A stretch of DNA of 13,224 bases from Deltaproteobacteria bacterium (GCA_024277475.1 JAJRVC010000578.1:1-13224), one strand, 5' to 3'. Counted from the first letter of the stretch, positions 7,397-13,224 are shown. Program-made: numbers and translations. The notes: generated by a model from the sequence alone, not told the origin.

Positions 7397-8911
7397 ATGT
7401 TTTTGGGGACCGAGCAATTATTAGGTGGATTAGTCGATGTCTTCACGGCCGGCAACTTGCTGGCAATTGTGTTAGGGATTATTCTCGGCATCGTTGTCGG
7501 AGCCGCACCGGGGCTAAATTCCATCATGGCAATCGCCATTGCCGTTCCGCTCACCTTTTACATGAGTCCGCTTTCTGCCATCGTATTCTTATTGGCAGTC
7601 AATAAAGGGGGAACATTTGGCGGATCCATCACCGCCATTCTGATCAACACCCCGGGAAGTCCTGAAAGCGCAGTGACCGGCTTCGACGGGTACCCGCTGG
7701 CCCAGGCTGGCAAAGCGGAAAAGGCGCTGAAAATGTCTCTGTATGCCTCTGTTATCGGAGACACCTTCAGTGACCTGGTCCTGATCCTGGTTGCCGCACC
7801 GTTGGCTGCGGTGGCCTTAAAAATGGGCCCCCCTGAAATTACGGCGGTCATCTTTTTTTCGCTTACATTGGTAGTAGCCATGACGGGCCGGTCCATGCTG
7901 ACCGGCCTCATCATTGCCTGCTTCGGATTTCTGACCGCTCTTATCGGAACCGATCCGATTGAAGGCACCAGCCGCCTTACCTTCGGAATTCAGGTTCTTG
8001 ATGAGGGCATCCCCCTGATCCCTACTGCCATCGGACTGCTGGCGGTAACCGAAATATTTCTGCAGTTTGAAAAAAAAACGGCCGGCATAAAAGACGACAT
8101 CGTAGCGGTTGCCAGCACGGATCCAAAGGATAAAACCGTCAGTTTAAAAGAATTCAAGGGCGCATCAAAAAGTATTGTCCGCGGAAGCTTAATTGTAACA
8201 GCCATCGGCGCTTTGCCCGGGGTGGGTGCAATTATCGCAGCGTTTTTAAGTTATGGCGCTGCCAAGCGGGCATCTAAAAGCCCTGAGCTTTTCGGCAAAG
8301 GTTCGTTGGAGGGGCTGGCTGCCGCAGAGTCGGCTAACAATGCGGTCATCGGTTCAAATTTGATTCCTCTTTTCGCTCTGGGTATTCCCGGAAATGTAGT
8401 GGCCGCTATTTTAATCGGGGCTTTCATGATCCACGGCGTCATTCCCGGCCCCATGATGTTTCAGGAGCATGGGCGGTTAATAGCCGGCATTTTCATTGCT
8501 CTTTTACTGGCCAACCTGGCTAATTTCATTATCAACCTGTTCAGTTTGAAGCTTTTCGCAAAAATTGTCAATGTGCCGAAAGTGATAATATTTCCGATAG
8601 TTTTTATCCTTTGTATCACCGGATCTTACTTGAGTACCGGTGACCTTTTTGGTATGGTTGTCATGGGCTTGTACGGTGTTATCGGGTATTTAATGGTTAA
8701 GCTGGACCTGTCTTTTTTGCCCATGATTATCGGCTTTATCCTGGGACCCATATTTGAAGTATCGCTCAGACAGACCATGATTCTTTCCGACAATAGCCTG
8801 ATGATCTTTATCACCCGCCCCATTTCCCTTGCGTTTATTCTCCTGTCCGTTATTTCCATCTGGCAGTTCGGGGTTAAACGTAAGAGAAAGCAGGCCGCTT
8901 TGGCAAAATAA
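7397..8911 (+). CDS. tctA: Tripartite tricarboxylate transporter large membrane subunit TctA
   Basis: The 504-residue protein is hydrophobic almost throughout, with about 11-12 membrane segments. It carries the two family signatures: an early GAAPGLNSIMAIAIAVPLTF with GGTFGGSITAILINTPG and the 'GFDGYPLAQAGKAEKAL' loop, and the internal repeat GALPGVGAIIAAFLSYG with 'EGLAAAESANNAV' and 'LGIPGN'. It forms the transport channel for the acid bound by TctC. I choose the ATG at 7397 because GTGAGAG lies just upstream and family members start near this point; a GTG at 7385 would add four residues. Length is the usual one, about 500. It is followed after 20 nt by the truncated DUF3604-like gene, probably once part of the same transcript. 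Confidence 0.93.
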   Translation: MFLGTEQLLGGLVDVFTAGNLLAIVLGIILGIVVGAAPGLNSIMAIAIAVPLTFYMSPLSAIVFLLAVNKGGTFGGSITAILINTPGSPESAVTGFDGYPLAQAGKAEKALKMSLYASVIGDTFSDLVLILVAAPLAAVALKMGPPEITAVIFFSLTLVVAMTGRSMLTGLIIACFGFLTALIGTDPIEGTSRLTFGIQVLDEGIPLIPTAIGLLAVTEIFLQFEKKTAGIKDDIVAVASTDPKDKTVSLKEFKGASKSIVRGSLIVTAIGALPGVGAIIAAFLSYGAAKRASKSPELFGKGSLEGLAAAESANNAVIGSNLIPLFALGIPGNVVAAILIGAFMIHGVIPGPMMFQEHGRLIAGIFIALLLANLANFIINLFSLKLFAKIVNVPKVIIFPIVFILCITGSYLSTGDLFGMVVMGLYGVIGYLMVKLDLSFLPMIIGFILGPIFEVSLRQTMILSDNSLMIFITRPISLAFILLSVISIWQFGVKRKRKQAALAK

Positions 8912-8931
8912 AAATGATCGGGAGAATGGAT

Positions 8932-9180
8932 ATGGATAACAGTTTGGATAAGCGTCTGAGGAAAGTGTCCCTAAGCCCGGCAAGCCCTATAACGGCAGGC
9001 AATATTGGACAATGGACTTTTAATTATACTGTCGGCGACTGCGGAATCGACGACGCCGGGGTCGTCAAATTTGTCCAACGTGCCGTAACCGACATGCAGT
9101 GGCCGCAATTTGACGACGCGGACCAACCGGTTTTTGTTACGGTGGAAACAGACGGTGATGCCGGTATACCAGGTTTTTAA
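8932..9180 (+). pseudogene. Truncated N-terminal fragment of a DUF3604-like protein
   Basis: From the ATG at 8932 (GGGAG 7 nt upstream) the frame encodes about 82 residues with 'LSPASPITAGNIGQWTF', TYR-type strand 'NYTVGDCGIDDAG' and 'MQWPQFDDADQPVFVTVETD'. From memory this pattern (SPxxPxxAGxxGxWTxxYTVGxxGIDDxGxxK, then PQFDDPxxPxxVTVxTD) is the N-terminal beta domain of large DUF3604 proteins of several hundred residues. Here the frame stops at 9178-9180, shortly after 'ETDGDA', with an unrelated hsdS fragment directly behind. It is therefore a 3'-truncated gene. It was probably the last gene of the tct transcript. In-frame ATGs at 8914 and 8926 are poorer starts. Any function of the short product is doubtful. 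Confidence 0.6.
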
Positions 9181-9333
9181 ATAGAATCCGAGACCAAACC
9201 TGCGTATTGGGGAGGCAGCATCCCTTGGGTAAAAAATACGCAGATTCAGAATTGCGTGATTACCACGAGCGATCTTGATGAATTGATCACCGAGAAAGGT
9301 CTAAAAAACTCATCGGCTAGAATGTTGCCTTGA
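9181..9333 (+). pseudogene. hsdS: Fragment of a type I restriction specificity subunit
   Basis: In the frame starting at 9181 the sequence reads KPAYWGGSIPWVKNTQIQN, then VITTSDLDELITEKGLKNSSARMLP, then TGA. This is the characteristic N-terminal part of a target recognition domain in HsdS proteins ('yWGGxIPWvkxxxI', then 'ITexGLxnSSaklLPkGtv'). It is about 45 residues of a protein of around 400, with no start and no second half. The usual 'LPKGT' is cut after 'LP' exactly where the HAD tail of the right direct repeat starts; TGCCT at 9326-9330 is shared by both sequences. It is a relic, with no hsdM or hsdR in the window. Confidence 0.7.
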
Positions 9334-9586
9334 AACAGTTGGGGAAAAGGGCTGGGGGTGGCCCAGTGATGGTGGTGGACAGCATGGACCCGGTGGACTT
9401 GATGGACGGGATGGACAGAGTGGACTGAACCGACGGTGCGGCTGGCATAAACCCTAACCTTAAGGATTATGTCAATGAGTGAAAAAGAGCCTTTGATACC
9501 CAAACACGGCGGATACCGCAGGCTGAAAAGCTTTCAAATGGCGCAACTGGTTTTATGATGTGACGGTGCGGTTTTGCGAGCGCTAT
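9326..9586 (+). repeat. Direct repeat, right copy (HAD tail, array, four-helix start)
   Basis: This is the partner of 351-587. Its first 35 bases repeat the end of the HAD remnant, its middle is an ordered 9-nt-period array (decayed in the left copy), and 9475-9586 matches the left copy at 111 of 112 positions. The two copies bracket the catabolic and transport genes. Crossover between the near-identical parts would remove 8,999 bp. Confidence 0.9.
9375..9428 (+). repeat. Tandem 9-nt array RTGGACNNN, six units
   Basis: The units are GTGGACAGC, ATGGACCCG, GTGGACTTG, ATGGACGGG, ATGGACAGA and GTGGACTGA: a fixed six-base core with three variable bases. It ends 46 nt before the ATG of the four-helix-bundle gene. 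The same core in inverted orientation recurs inside that gene (9925-9987). The opposite strand translates as a V-H-x repeat, which I regard as a shadow. Confidence 0.9.
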
Positions 9587-10143
9587 GTGGACCGGTTCAG
9601 CCGTACGCGTGATCAGATGGTCCAAGCGACGCGCAGCGGCGTGCAGAATATCGCCGAAGGCAGCCAGGCATCGGGGACATCGAAAAAAACCGAGCTGAAG
9701 CTGACCAATATGGCCCGGGCCAGTTTGGAAGAATTGCGCCTGGACTATGAATATTTTCTGCGGCAACGCGGGCTGCCCGCTTGGTCGCGGGAAGACCCGC
9801 GTCGGTCAGAGCTGATTGCCCGGCGGTGCGCTACCGCCGGCGAGGTGGCATCGTGGGTAAAGGGTGTGCGGGATAGAGATGATGGACCTAAATGGAAGGG
9901 GCGGACAGCATGAACGTGGTGGACTCTCCACATCGTCCACTCCGTCCATGTCGTCTACCGGGTCTATTCCGTCCGCATCGTCCACCTACTCCGAAATCGC
10001 GGCCAATGCCGCCTTGGTGTTGATCGCCGTGGCATGCAGTCTGCTCGACCGCCAGATTGCCGCGCAATCCAAGGCTTTCGAGCAGGAAAGGTGGTTTCAC
10101 TGAACGGATGTACCGTGTCAGAACGGACAGGAGAAAACGATGA
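9475..10143 (+). pseudogene. Four-helix-bundle (S23/IVS-type) gene with suffix domain, broken by three +1 shifts
   Basis: Reading through three single-base expansions gives a continuous product of about 221 residues. The N-terminus is MSEKEPLIPKHGGYRRLKSF. The S23 four-helix bundle includes 'RTRDQMVQATRSGVQNIAEG' and 'KLTNMARASLEELRLDYEYF'. A Ser/Thr linker encoded by the 9-nt array follows. The suffix helix is 'EIAANAALVLIAVACSLLDRQ', ending FTERMYRVR and TGA at 10141-10143. The shifts lie at TTTT (9551-9554), GGGG (9898-9901) and the AAA of GGAAAGG (10086-10090). AAGGA at 9462-9466 precedes the ATG at 9475. The S23 family was first seen in intervening sequences of 23S rRNA and is related to the Avd proteins of diversity-generating retroelements; its cellular role is unclear. 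A GTG at 9560 could restart translation of the main bundle. Confidence 0.72.
9882..9987 (+). repeat. 9-nt array within the linker: TGGAC units turning into inverted GTCCA units
   Basis: Units of period 9 run ATGGACCTA, AATGGAAGG, then one extra G at 9900, GCGGACAGC, ATGAACGTG and GTGGACTCT. From 9925 they become TCTCCACAT, CGTCCACTC, CGTCCATGT, CGTCTACCG, GGTCTATTC, CGTCCGCAT and CGTCCACCT. The second half is the reverse complement type of the first, and of the upstream array at 9375-9428, so the transcript can fold on itself around 9919-9931 (GTGGA, loop CTC, TCCAC). The extra G coincides with the second frameshift of the gene. Confidence 0.85.
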
Positions 10144-10148
10144 ACGGT

Positions 10149-10376
10149 TGCGGAATAGGCGAGTTTCATGAGTCCATCGTACGGCGCAATCCTTTTCGGT
10201 AGGGAAACCATCCGCTTTAGTTGTTTTTTGTGGATCGAAAAACCATGGAAATAAAGGTTTTCGATCTCGTTTATCCAGGTCGGAACTAAGCCTTCATCAG
10301 GTGTCCGGCTGTCATGTAGTAAAACTATGTCATCGGGACGAATGCGTTTTAATATCCTTGTCCGGTTCAAAATTTC
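10149..10376 (-). pseudogene. C-terminal remnant of a polysaccharide deacetylase
   Basis: On the minus strand the frame reads RILKRIRPDDIVLLHDSR, a Gly/Pro-containing turn, WINEIENLYFHGFSIHKKQL and onward. It aligns by eye with the last part of the intact deacetylase at 12088-12996 (ILRRIRPGDIVALHDVR, then YWLNEIDLVVSGL). The LHD motif is present, but the catalytic TFDDGP and the metal-binding histidine motif are missing. The upstream side is fused into the 3' end of the radical SAM gene in another frame. The downstream side loses similarity near the end of the four-helix-bundle gene. I judge it a 5'-deleted pseudogene, either a former neighbour of the radical SAM gene or a decayed paralogue of the intact deacetylase. 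Confidence 0.65.
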
Positions 10377-11781
10377 GCATAGCGGCCAAAAACGACGGAA
10401 GATGTGAGGCAAAGTACCAGAGGCTTCTTCGATGCTGCCAGAGTCGTTTGATAACTTTGTGCCGCCACTGGGGGGATGAGTAAAAGCGCTTTACATGCGT
10501 GTTGTAAAGCTGTTCGAGTTTTTCTTTGGAATCGATCCCCTTGGGAACAAACACGAAATTGATGCAGTTCATTTTGCGCCAGTCCTGTTCGAACGTCCCG
10601 AATTCATGAATACGGGACCAGATCGGGGCCCCATGAAAGGGGGTAAATTTGGACATGTTCATATCGTCAAGATCCAGCGACATTGCATAATCGCTTGTTT
10701 TTTGAATCGATTCCTCGGTATCACCGGGAAGTCCCATCATAAAGAGCCCCTTGGCCCTGAGTCCTTTGGCCTGAATCCGTTTGACCGTGTCACTGATGTC
10801 ATCTAGGCGTACGCCCGGTTTATGAAATTCAAGCAGGTCCGGGTCCGCGGTTTCTATACCCAGGGAAAGCATCAGGCAGCCGGCTTTTTTTAACATTTCC
10901 AGTAACTCGTCGTCCGCCTGACCGACCCGGATGGCACAGTTGAATTGCATCCCCAGCGGTTTTGAGGTCAGCAGGTCGCACAGCTTGACGATGCGGCGCC
11001 GGTTGGCCGTGAAAAGATCATCATAAATATTGATATGGCGAACGCCGAATTGCTTGCGCAGATGTCGCATATGCTCGTAGATGTATTCAGCAGAATTAAA
11101 ACGGTAGCCCCTTTTGAAGACGGAACGGTCGCAGTAAGTACATTGATACGGACAGCCCCGGCTGGTGACCATGGTCGCCCCGGCACCCAAAATATAGCTG
11201 AAAAGCGGCAGGTTGTAACCTTTGGGAAATCCCTGCAGTTTGTCGTAGGAAGGAAAAGGAAGCGAATCCAGATCAGTGATGACGGGGCGTGACGGATTGG
11301 ATACCGGATGGTCGCCATTTCTCCAAATCAGGCCGTTAATCTGCCCGGGTTGCATGCCTGACGCCAATTCAGCCAGGGTAACTTCCCCTTCACCCCGGCA
11401 TAGAAAATCGATATGCTCAAAGTCGTCTAAAAGGGTCGCACCCATTGATGATATATGTACGCCGCCAAAGATGGTTTGAATCTCCGGTCTGGCGGTTTTG
11501 ATCCGCTCGGCCAGGTCGTAGCCGTCTAAAAAACCGGAAGTTGTTGCGGAAAACCCCACCAGATCCGGTTTATATCCCAGGATAATTTCGGTATGGGCCG
11601 CATTGCTGTTTGGTACCTGCGGTCCTAAACAGTCATGGATAAAGATGTCATGTCCTTTCTGCTCAAGCCAGGCGGCAATGGATAAGAGGCCCAGGGGCGC
11701 CATCCGGTTGGCAGTGGCGGTAATATCTTTTTTGCCGGGTACCCAGTTTGATCCGGTTGGGTGTACAAGTACAATCCGCAT
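10330..11781 (-). CDS. B12-binding-domain radical SAM protein
   Basis: The 483-residue protein begins MRIVLVHPTG, with a Rossmann-like cobalamin-binding domain over about residues 1-140 ('PLGLLSIAAWLEQKGHDIFIHD', 'PDLVGFSATT', FGGVHISSMGATLL). The classical DxHxxG cobalamin ligand motif is not evident. The radical SAM domain carries CPYQCTYC with cysteines 210, 214 and 217 for the [4Fe-4S] cluster, followed by 'HINIYDDLFTANRRR' and 'LSLGIETADPDLLEFHKPG'. Members include BchE-, hopanoid- and methyltransferase-type enzymes; the reaction here is unknown. AGGTGA lies shortly ahead of the ATG. The last 15 or so residues ('FEPDKDIKTHSSR') are translated from the deacetylase remnant in another frame, so the native C-terminus seems lost. 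It lies downstream of the intact deacetylase on the same strand, but 306 nt away and behind a terminator. Confidence 0.85.
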   Translation of the reverse strand: MRIVLVHPTGSNWVPGKKDITATANRMAPLGLLSIAAWLEQKGHDIFIHDCLGPQVPNSNAAHTEIILGYKPDLVGFSATTSGFLDGYDLAERIKTARPEIQTIFGGVHISSMGATLLDDFEHIDFLCRGEGEVTLAELASGMQPGQINGLIWRNGDHPVSNPSRPVITDLDSLPFPSYDKLQGFPKGYNLPLFSYILGAGATMVTSRGCPYQCTYCDRSVFKRGYRFNSAEYIYEHMRHLRKQFGVRHINIYDDLFTANRRRIVKLCDLLTSKPLGMQFNCAIRVGQADDELLEMLKKAGCLMLSLGIETADPDLLEFHKPGVRLDDISDTVKRIQAKGLRAKGLFMMGLPGDTEESIQKTSDYAMSLDLDDMNMSKFTPFHGAPIWSRIHEFGTFEQDWRKMNCINFVFVPKGIDSKEKLEQLYNTHVKRFYSSPQWRHKVIKRLWQHRRSLWYFASHLPSFLAAMRNFEPDKDIKTHSSR

Positions 11782-11812
11782 GTTAACACTTCACCTCTCG
11801 TAATGGTTAACG

Positions 11813-11861
11813 GGTTCAAGGTTCAACGTTCAGCGTTCAATGTTCAGGGTTAAGGGTTAAT
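11813..11861. repeat. Tandem 7-nt array, type GGTTCAA
   Basis: Seven consecutive heptamers can be read: GGTTCAA, GGTTCAA, CGTTCAG, CGTTCAA, TGTTCAG, GGTTAAG and GGTTAAT. The constant part is GTTCA with variable ends. The array lies about 30 nt upstream of the radical SAM start (minus strand). Related GTTCAG pieces occur at 13006-13020. Confidence 0.85.
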
Positions 11862-11984
11862 ACAAAGTGTGGAGTGATCTAATATGAAACTACACATAGT
11901 TTGTACAGCGAACCGCAGAATATCGAATGTTGAAGGAAGGAAACGCTTCGCTAAATCTTTTATAAAACAGACAGAATACATTCA

Positions 11985-12012
11985 TTCGACGTTCGATGTT
12001 CGACGTTCATGA
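11985..12012. repeat. Tandem 7-nt array, type TTCGACG (left arm)
   Basis: The heptamers are TTCGACG, TTCGATG, TTCGACG and TTCATGA. Bases 11990-12008 (CGTTCGATGTTCGACGTTC) are the exact reverse complement of 13134-13152, so this array and the one at 13134-13175 form an inverted pair around the deacetylase gene. Confidence 0.85.
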
Positions 12013-12064
12013 GTTTCTTTTCCGATCAGACTGGCCGTTTTTTTGGCTGGAGGCGGCGCTCATA

Positions 12065-12095
12065 TGTAATAAAACAAACACTCCCTTTCAGGGAG
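12065..12095 (-). terminator. Intrinsic terminator of the deacetylase gene
   Basis: Read on the minus strand, CTCCCT-GAA-AGGGAG (12095-12081) is a perfect 6-bp hairpin followed by the T-rich TGTTTGTTTTATT. The stem overlaps the stop codon of the deacetylase (TGA at 12090-12088). It should separate this gene from the radical SAM gene downstream. Confidence 0.7.
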
Positions 12096-12996
12096 GAATC
12101 AGTGCCGTGCCTTCTGGACCCTGGTATCTACTTCCGAGGCCACTGTTTTCGCCGGTCTTTCTTATCATAACGGGCCTGCCGATAATCTCGGCCAGCGGCA
12201 AAACGGCGAGTCCCTTTTCCTTTAGACCCGACACGACCAGATCGATTTCATTCAGCCAGTAGGTATAAAGAGATTGCTGATGCGGTCTGACATCGTGCAG
12301 GGCAACGATGTCTCCGGGCCGGATGCGCCTTAGGATTTTTTTTGAAAGGTTCTTTATCCATCGGTTGCCGCCATCACAGGCGCGACAGCTGAAATTGACG
12401 ATGAACATACCTGAATTCATCAAGGCCGGTCGGAGTCTTGGGCCTGTAATGCCTACCGGCGGGCGAAAGGCCAGCGGTACGATCCCAAAATTGCTCAGCA
12501 CCTTTTGAGCGGATTCTATCTCATTGGCAATGGTTTTTATTCTCCTGAACATAAGCAGGTTATCATGGATGTAAGAATGATTGCCGATAGAATGACCTTG
12601 AAGCAGGATTTCTTTTATCAGTTCCGGGTGTTCAGCGGCCTTCTTTCCGGTAACAAAAAACGTTGCTTTCACCTGGTGTTTTAAAAGCAGCTGCAGCACT
12701 TGCGGGGTTGCCAGTGGATCAGGGCCATCATCAAATGTAAGGGCGACCGCCTTTTTGCTTGGCGCGCCCCGGCTGATGACGGGGAGGTAAAAACCGAAGC
12801 GGGGAAAAAAGGGTGCCGCTGCACAGAGCAGGATAAAACCCGCTGACGGAATTATGGATAACCGCACATCAAAAAACAACAGCAATATTGAGATCAGCAA
12901 TGAGCCAATGCCGATTTGTTCTGCCGGCGAAAGCGGTAACTTTCCGGAATCCGCTGATTTGATCGAATTCAATTTGTATGACTGAATTTTAAGCAC
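12088..12996 (-). CDS. Membrane-anchored polysaccharide deacetylase (NodB/CE4 family)
   Basis: The 302-residue protein has two hydrophobic segments (about residues 28-43 and 46-64) that probably anchor it in the inner membrane, then a NodB-type deacetylase domain. The motifs are TFDDGP (87-92, with Asp89/Asp90 as base and metal ligand), NHSYIH (His140 and His144 as metal ligands), RPPVG (178-182) and LHD (233-235). Such enzymes remove acetyl groups from N- or O-acetylated surface glycans, so a role in envelope or exopolysaccharide modification is likely; the substrate is unknown. The start is a GTG at 12996 with an in-frame stop four codons upstream and only a weak purine site, so a slightly different start is possible. 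An intrinsic hairpin overlaps its stop codon. It is flanked by inverted 7-nt arrays, and a decayed relative lies at 10149-10376. Confidence 0.87.
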   Translation of the reverse strand: MLKIQSYKLNSIKSADSGKLPLSPAEQIGIGSLLISILLLFFDVRLSIIPSAGFILLCAAAPFFPRFGFYLPVISRGAPSKKAVALTFDDGPDPLATPQVLQLLLKHQVKATFFVTGKKAAEHPELIKEILLQGHSIGNHSYIHDNLLMFRRIKTIANEIESAQKVLSNFGIVPLAFRPPVGITGPRLRPALMNSGMFIVNFSCRACDGGNRWIKNLSKKILRRIRPGDIVALHDVRPHQQSLYTYWLNEIDLVVSGLKEKGLAVLPLAEIIGRPVMIRKTGENSGLGSRYQGPEGTALIPP

Positions 12997-13133
12997 CTTC
13001 GTAACCGTTCAGGGGTTCAGGGTTTTTCTGGAACCTCCCACCTCAGAACCTCTCGTGTGAAACATTAAGCCGCTTTGGCTGCCGGCAACCGGGTTCGCAT
13101 GAAACACCGCCTGGCCGGAACAGTGAATTGATT

Positions 13134-13175
13134 GAACGTCGAACATCGAACGCCCAACGTCGAACTTCGAATATT
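13134..13175. repeat. Tandem 7-nt array, type GAACGTC (right arm)
   Basis: The heptamers are GAACGTC, GAACATC, GAACGCC, CAACGTC, GAACTTC and GAATATT. Orientation is opposite to 11985-12012, with the exact 19-nt inverted match at 13134-13152. Confidence 0.85.
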
Positions 13176-13179
13176 GATG

Positions 13180-13224
13180 ACGCTACGCTTTATCTATTTT
13201 AAAACAAGCGAACCGCTGAATTTC
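13180..13224. repeat. Partial intergenic repeat, second copy
   Basis: Bases 13180-13209 (ACGCTACGCTTTATC onward) resemble 11943-11972 in the same orientation. Bases 13207-13224 (AGCGAACCGCTGAATTTC) resemble the block starting at 11907. The order of the two modules is reversed between copies, and the repeat runs off the window. The stretch 12997-13133 before it holds only GTTCAG-type pieces and no gene. Confidence 0.6.

Larger units (their letters stand above)
11782..12064. other. Repeat-rich gap between radical SAM and deacetylase genes
   Basis: There is no gene in this gap. It contains the 7-nt array at 11813-11861, a block starting AGCGAACCGCAGAATATCG at 11907 whose start recurs at 13207-13224, a stretch at 11943-11972 (ACGCTTCGCTAAATC onward) resembling 13180-13209, and a second 7-nt array at 11985-12012. 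I see no clear promoter for the radical SAM gene. Confidence 0.6.

Noticed and set aside
9246..9503. Minus-strand ORF with repeated V-H-x
   Set aside because: It is the reverse translation of the RTGGACNNN array and overlaps the right direct repeat; no start signal or domain is seen.
9551..9565. Programmed +1 frameshift like prfB
   Set aside because: The UUA-UGA context is suggestive, but no Shine-Dalgarno lies a few bases upstream and two further shifts occur downstream, so decay or sequencing error is simpler.
9375..9987. CRISPR-like array from regularly spaced TGGAC/GTCCA units
   Set aside because: Units are only 9 nt with 3-nt variable parts, there are no long repeats or spacers, and no cas gene is present.
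9475..10143. Avd subunit of a diversity-generating retroelement
   Set aside because: S23 proteins are related to Avd, but there is no reverse transcriptase, template repeat or variable target gene in the window.
9888..10412. Full minus-strand ORF of 174 residues
   Set aside because: Only the middle (10149-10376) shows deacetylase similarity. The 5' part is a shadow of the radical SAM gene and the 3' part is a shadow of the four-helix-bundle gene.
11813..13175. Heptamer arrays as CRISPR or iterons of a replication origin
   Set aside because: The period is 7 nt with drifting units, no replication initiator gene is nearby, and the arrays occur in both orientations around an envelope gene.

Overview
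The window looks like part of the chromosome of an anaerobic, Gram-negative bacterium. A sulfate-reducing Desulfobacterota (Desulfobacterales-like) is my best guess. The guess rests on gene content: CoA-ester catabolism, a tripartite tricarboxylate transporter, a B12-binding radical SAM protein, four-helix-bundle (S23-type) genes with degenerate short arrays, and many GTTCAA/GAACGTC-type intergenic repeats. It is an inference; no rRNA or tRNA gene is present to confirm it.

Left edge (1-760): gene debris. It holds the C-terminal tail of a HAD-type hydrolase (184-381), then the 5' end of a four-helix-bundle gene (476-587), then a promoter whose -10 region overlaps a perfect 14-bp palindrome.

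Catabolic block (782-5636, + strand): a GntR/HutC-type regulator, an AMP-forming acyl-CoA ligase, an acyl-CoA dehydrogenase-fold protein, and a family III CoA-transferase/racemase homologue. The last carries the His/Asp/Glu set of alpha-methylacyl-CoA racemases. Together they suggest activation, oxidation and epimerisation of a (possibly 2-methyl-branched) carboxylic acid.

Transport block (5868-8911, + strand): TctC (periplasmic binding protein), TctB and TctA (membrane subunits), probably the importer for the acid handled by the first block. A truncated gene resembling the N-terminus of DUF3604 proteins follows.

Scar region (8932-10376): the DUF3604 fragment abuts an hsdS fragment, which abuts a second copy of the HAD tail and four-helix-bundle start. 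This copy runs on into a full-length four-helix-bundle gene broken by three +1 shifts. The gene is preceded by a 9-nt-period RTGGAC array and contains the inverted GTCCA array in its linker. The two copies (351-587 and 9326-9586) are direct repeats bracketing the whole catabolic and transport block, which therefore looks like an inserted or duplicated island inside an ancestral HAD/four-helix-bundle locus.

Right part (10149-12996, - strand): the C-terminal remnant of a polysaccharide deacetylase overlaps the 3' end of a B12-binding radical SAM gene. An intact membrane-anchored polysaccharide deacetylase lies further on with its own terminator. The gaps around these genes carry 7-nt-period arrays; two of them are inverted relative to each other and share an exact 19-nt inverted repeat flanking the deacetylase.
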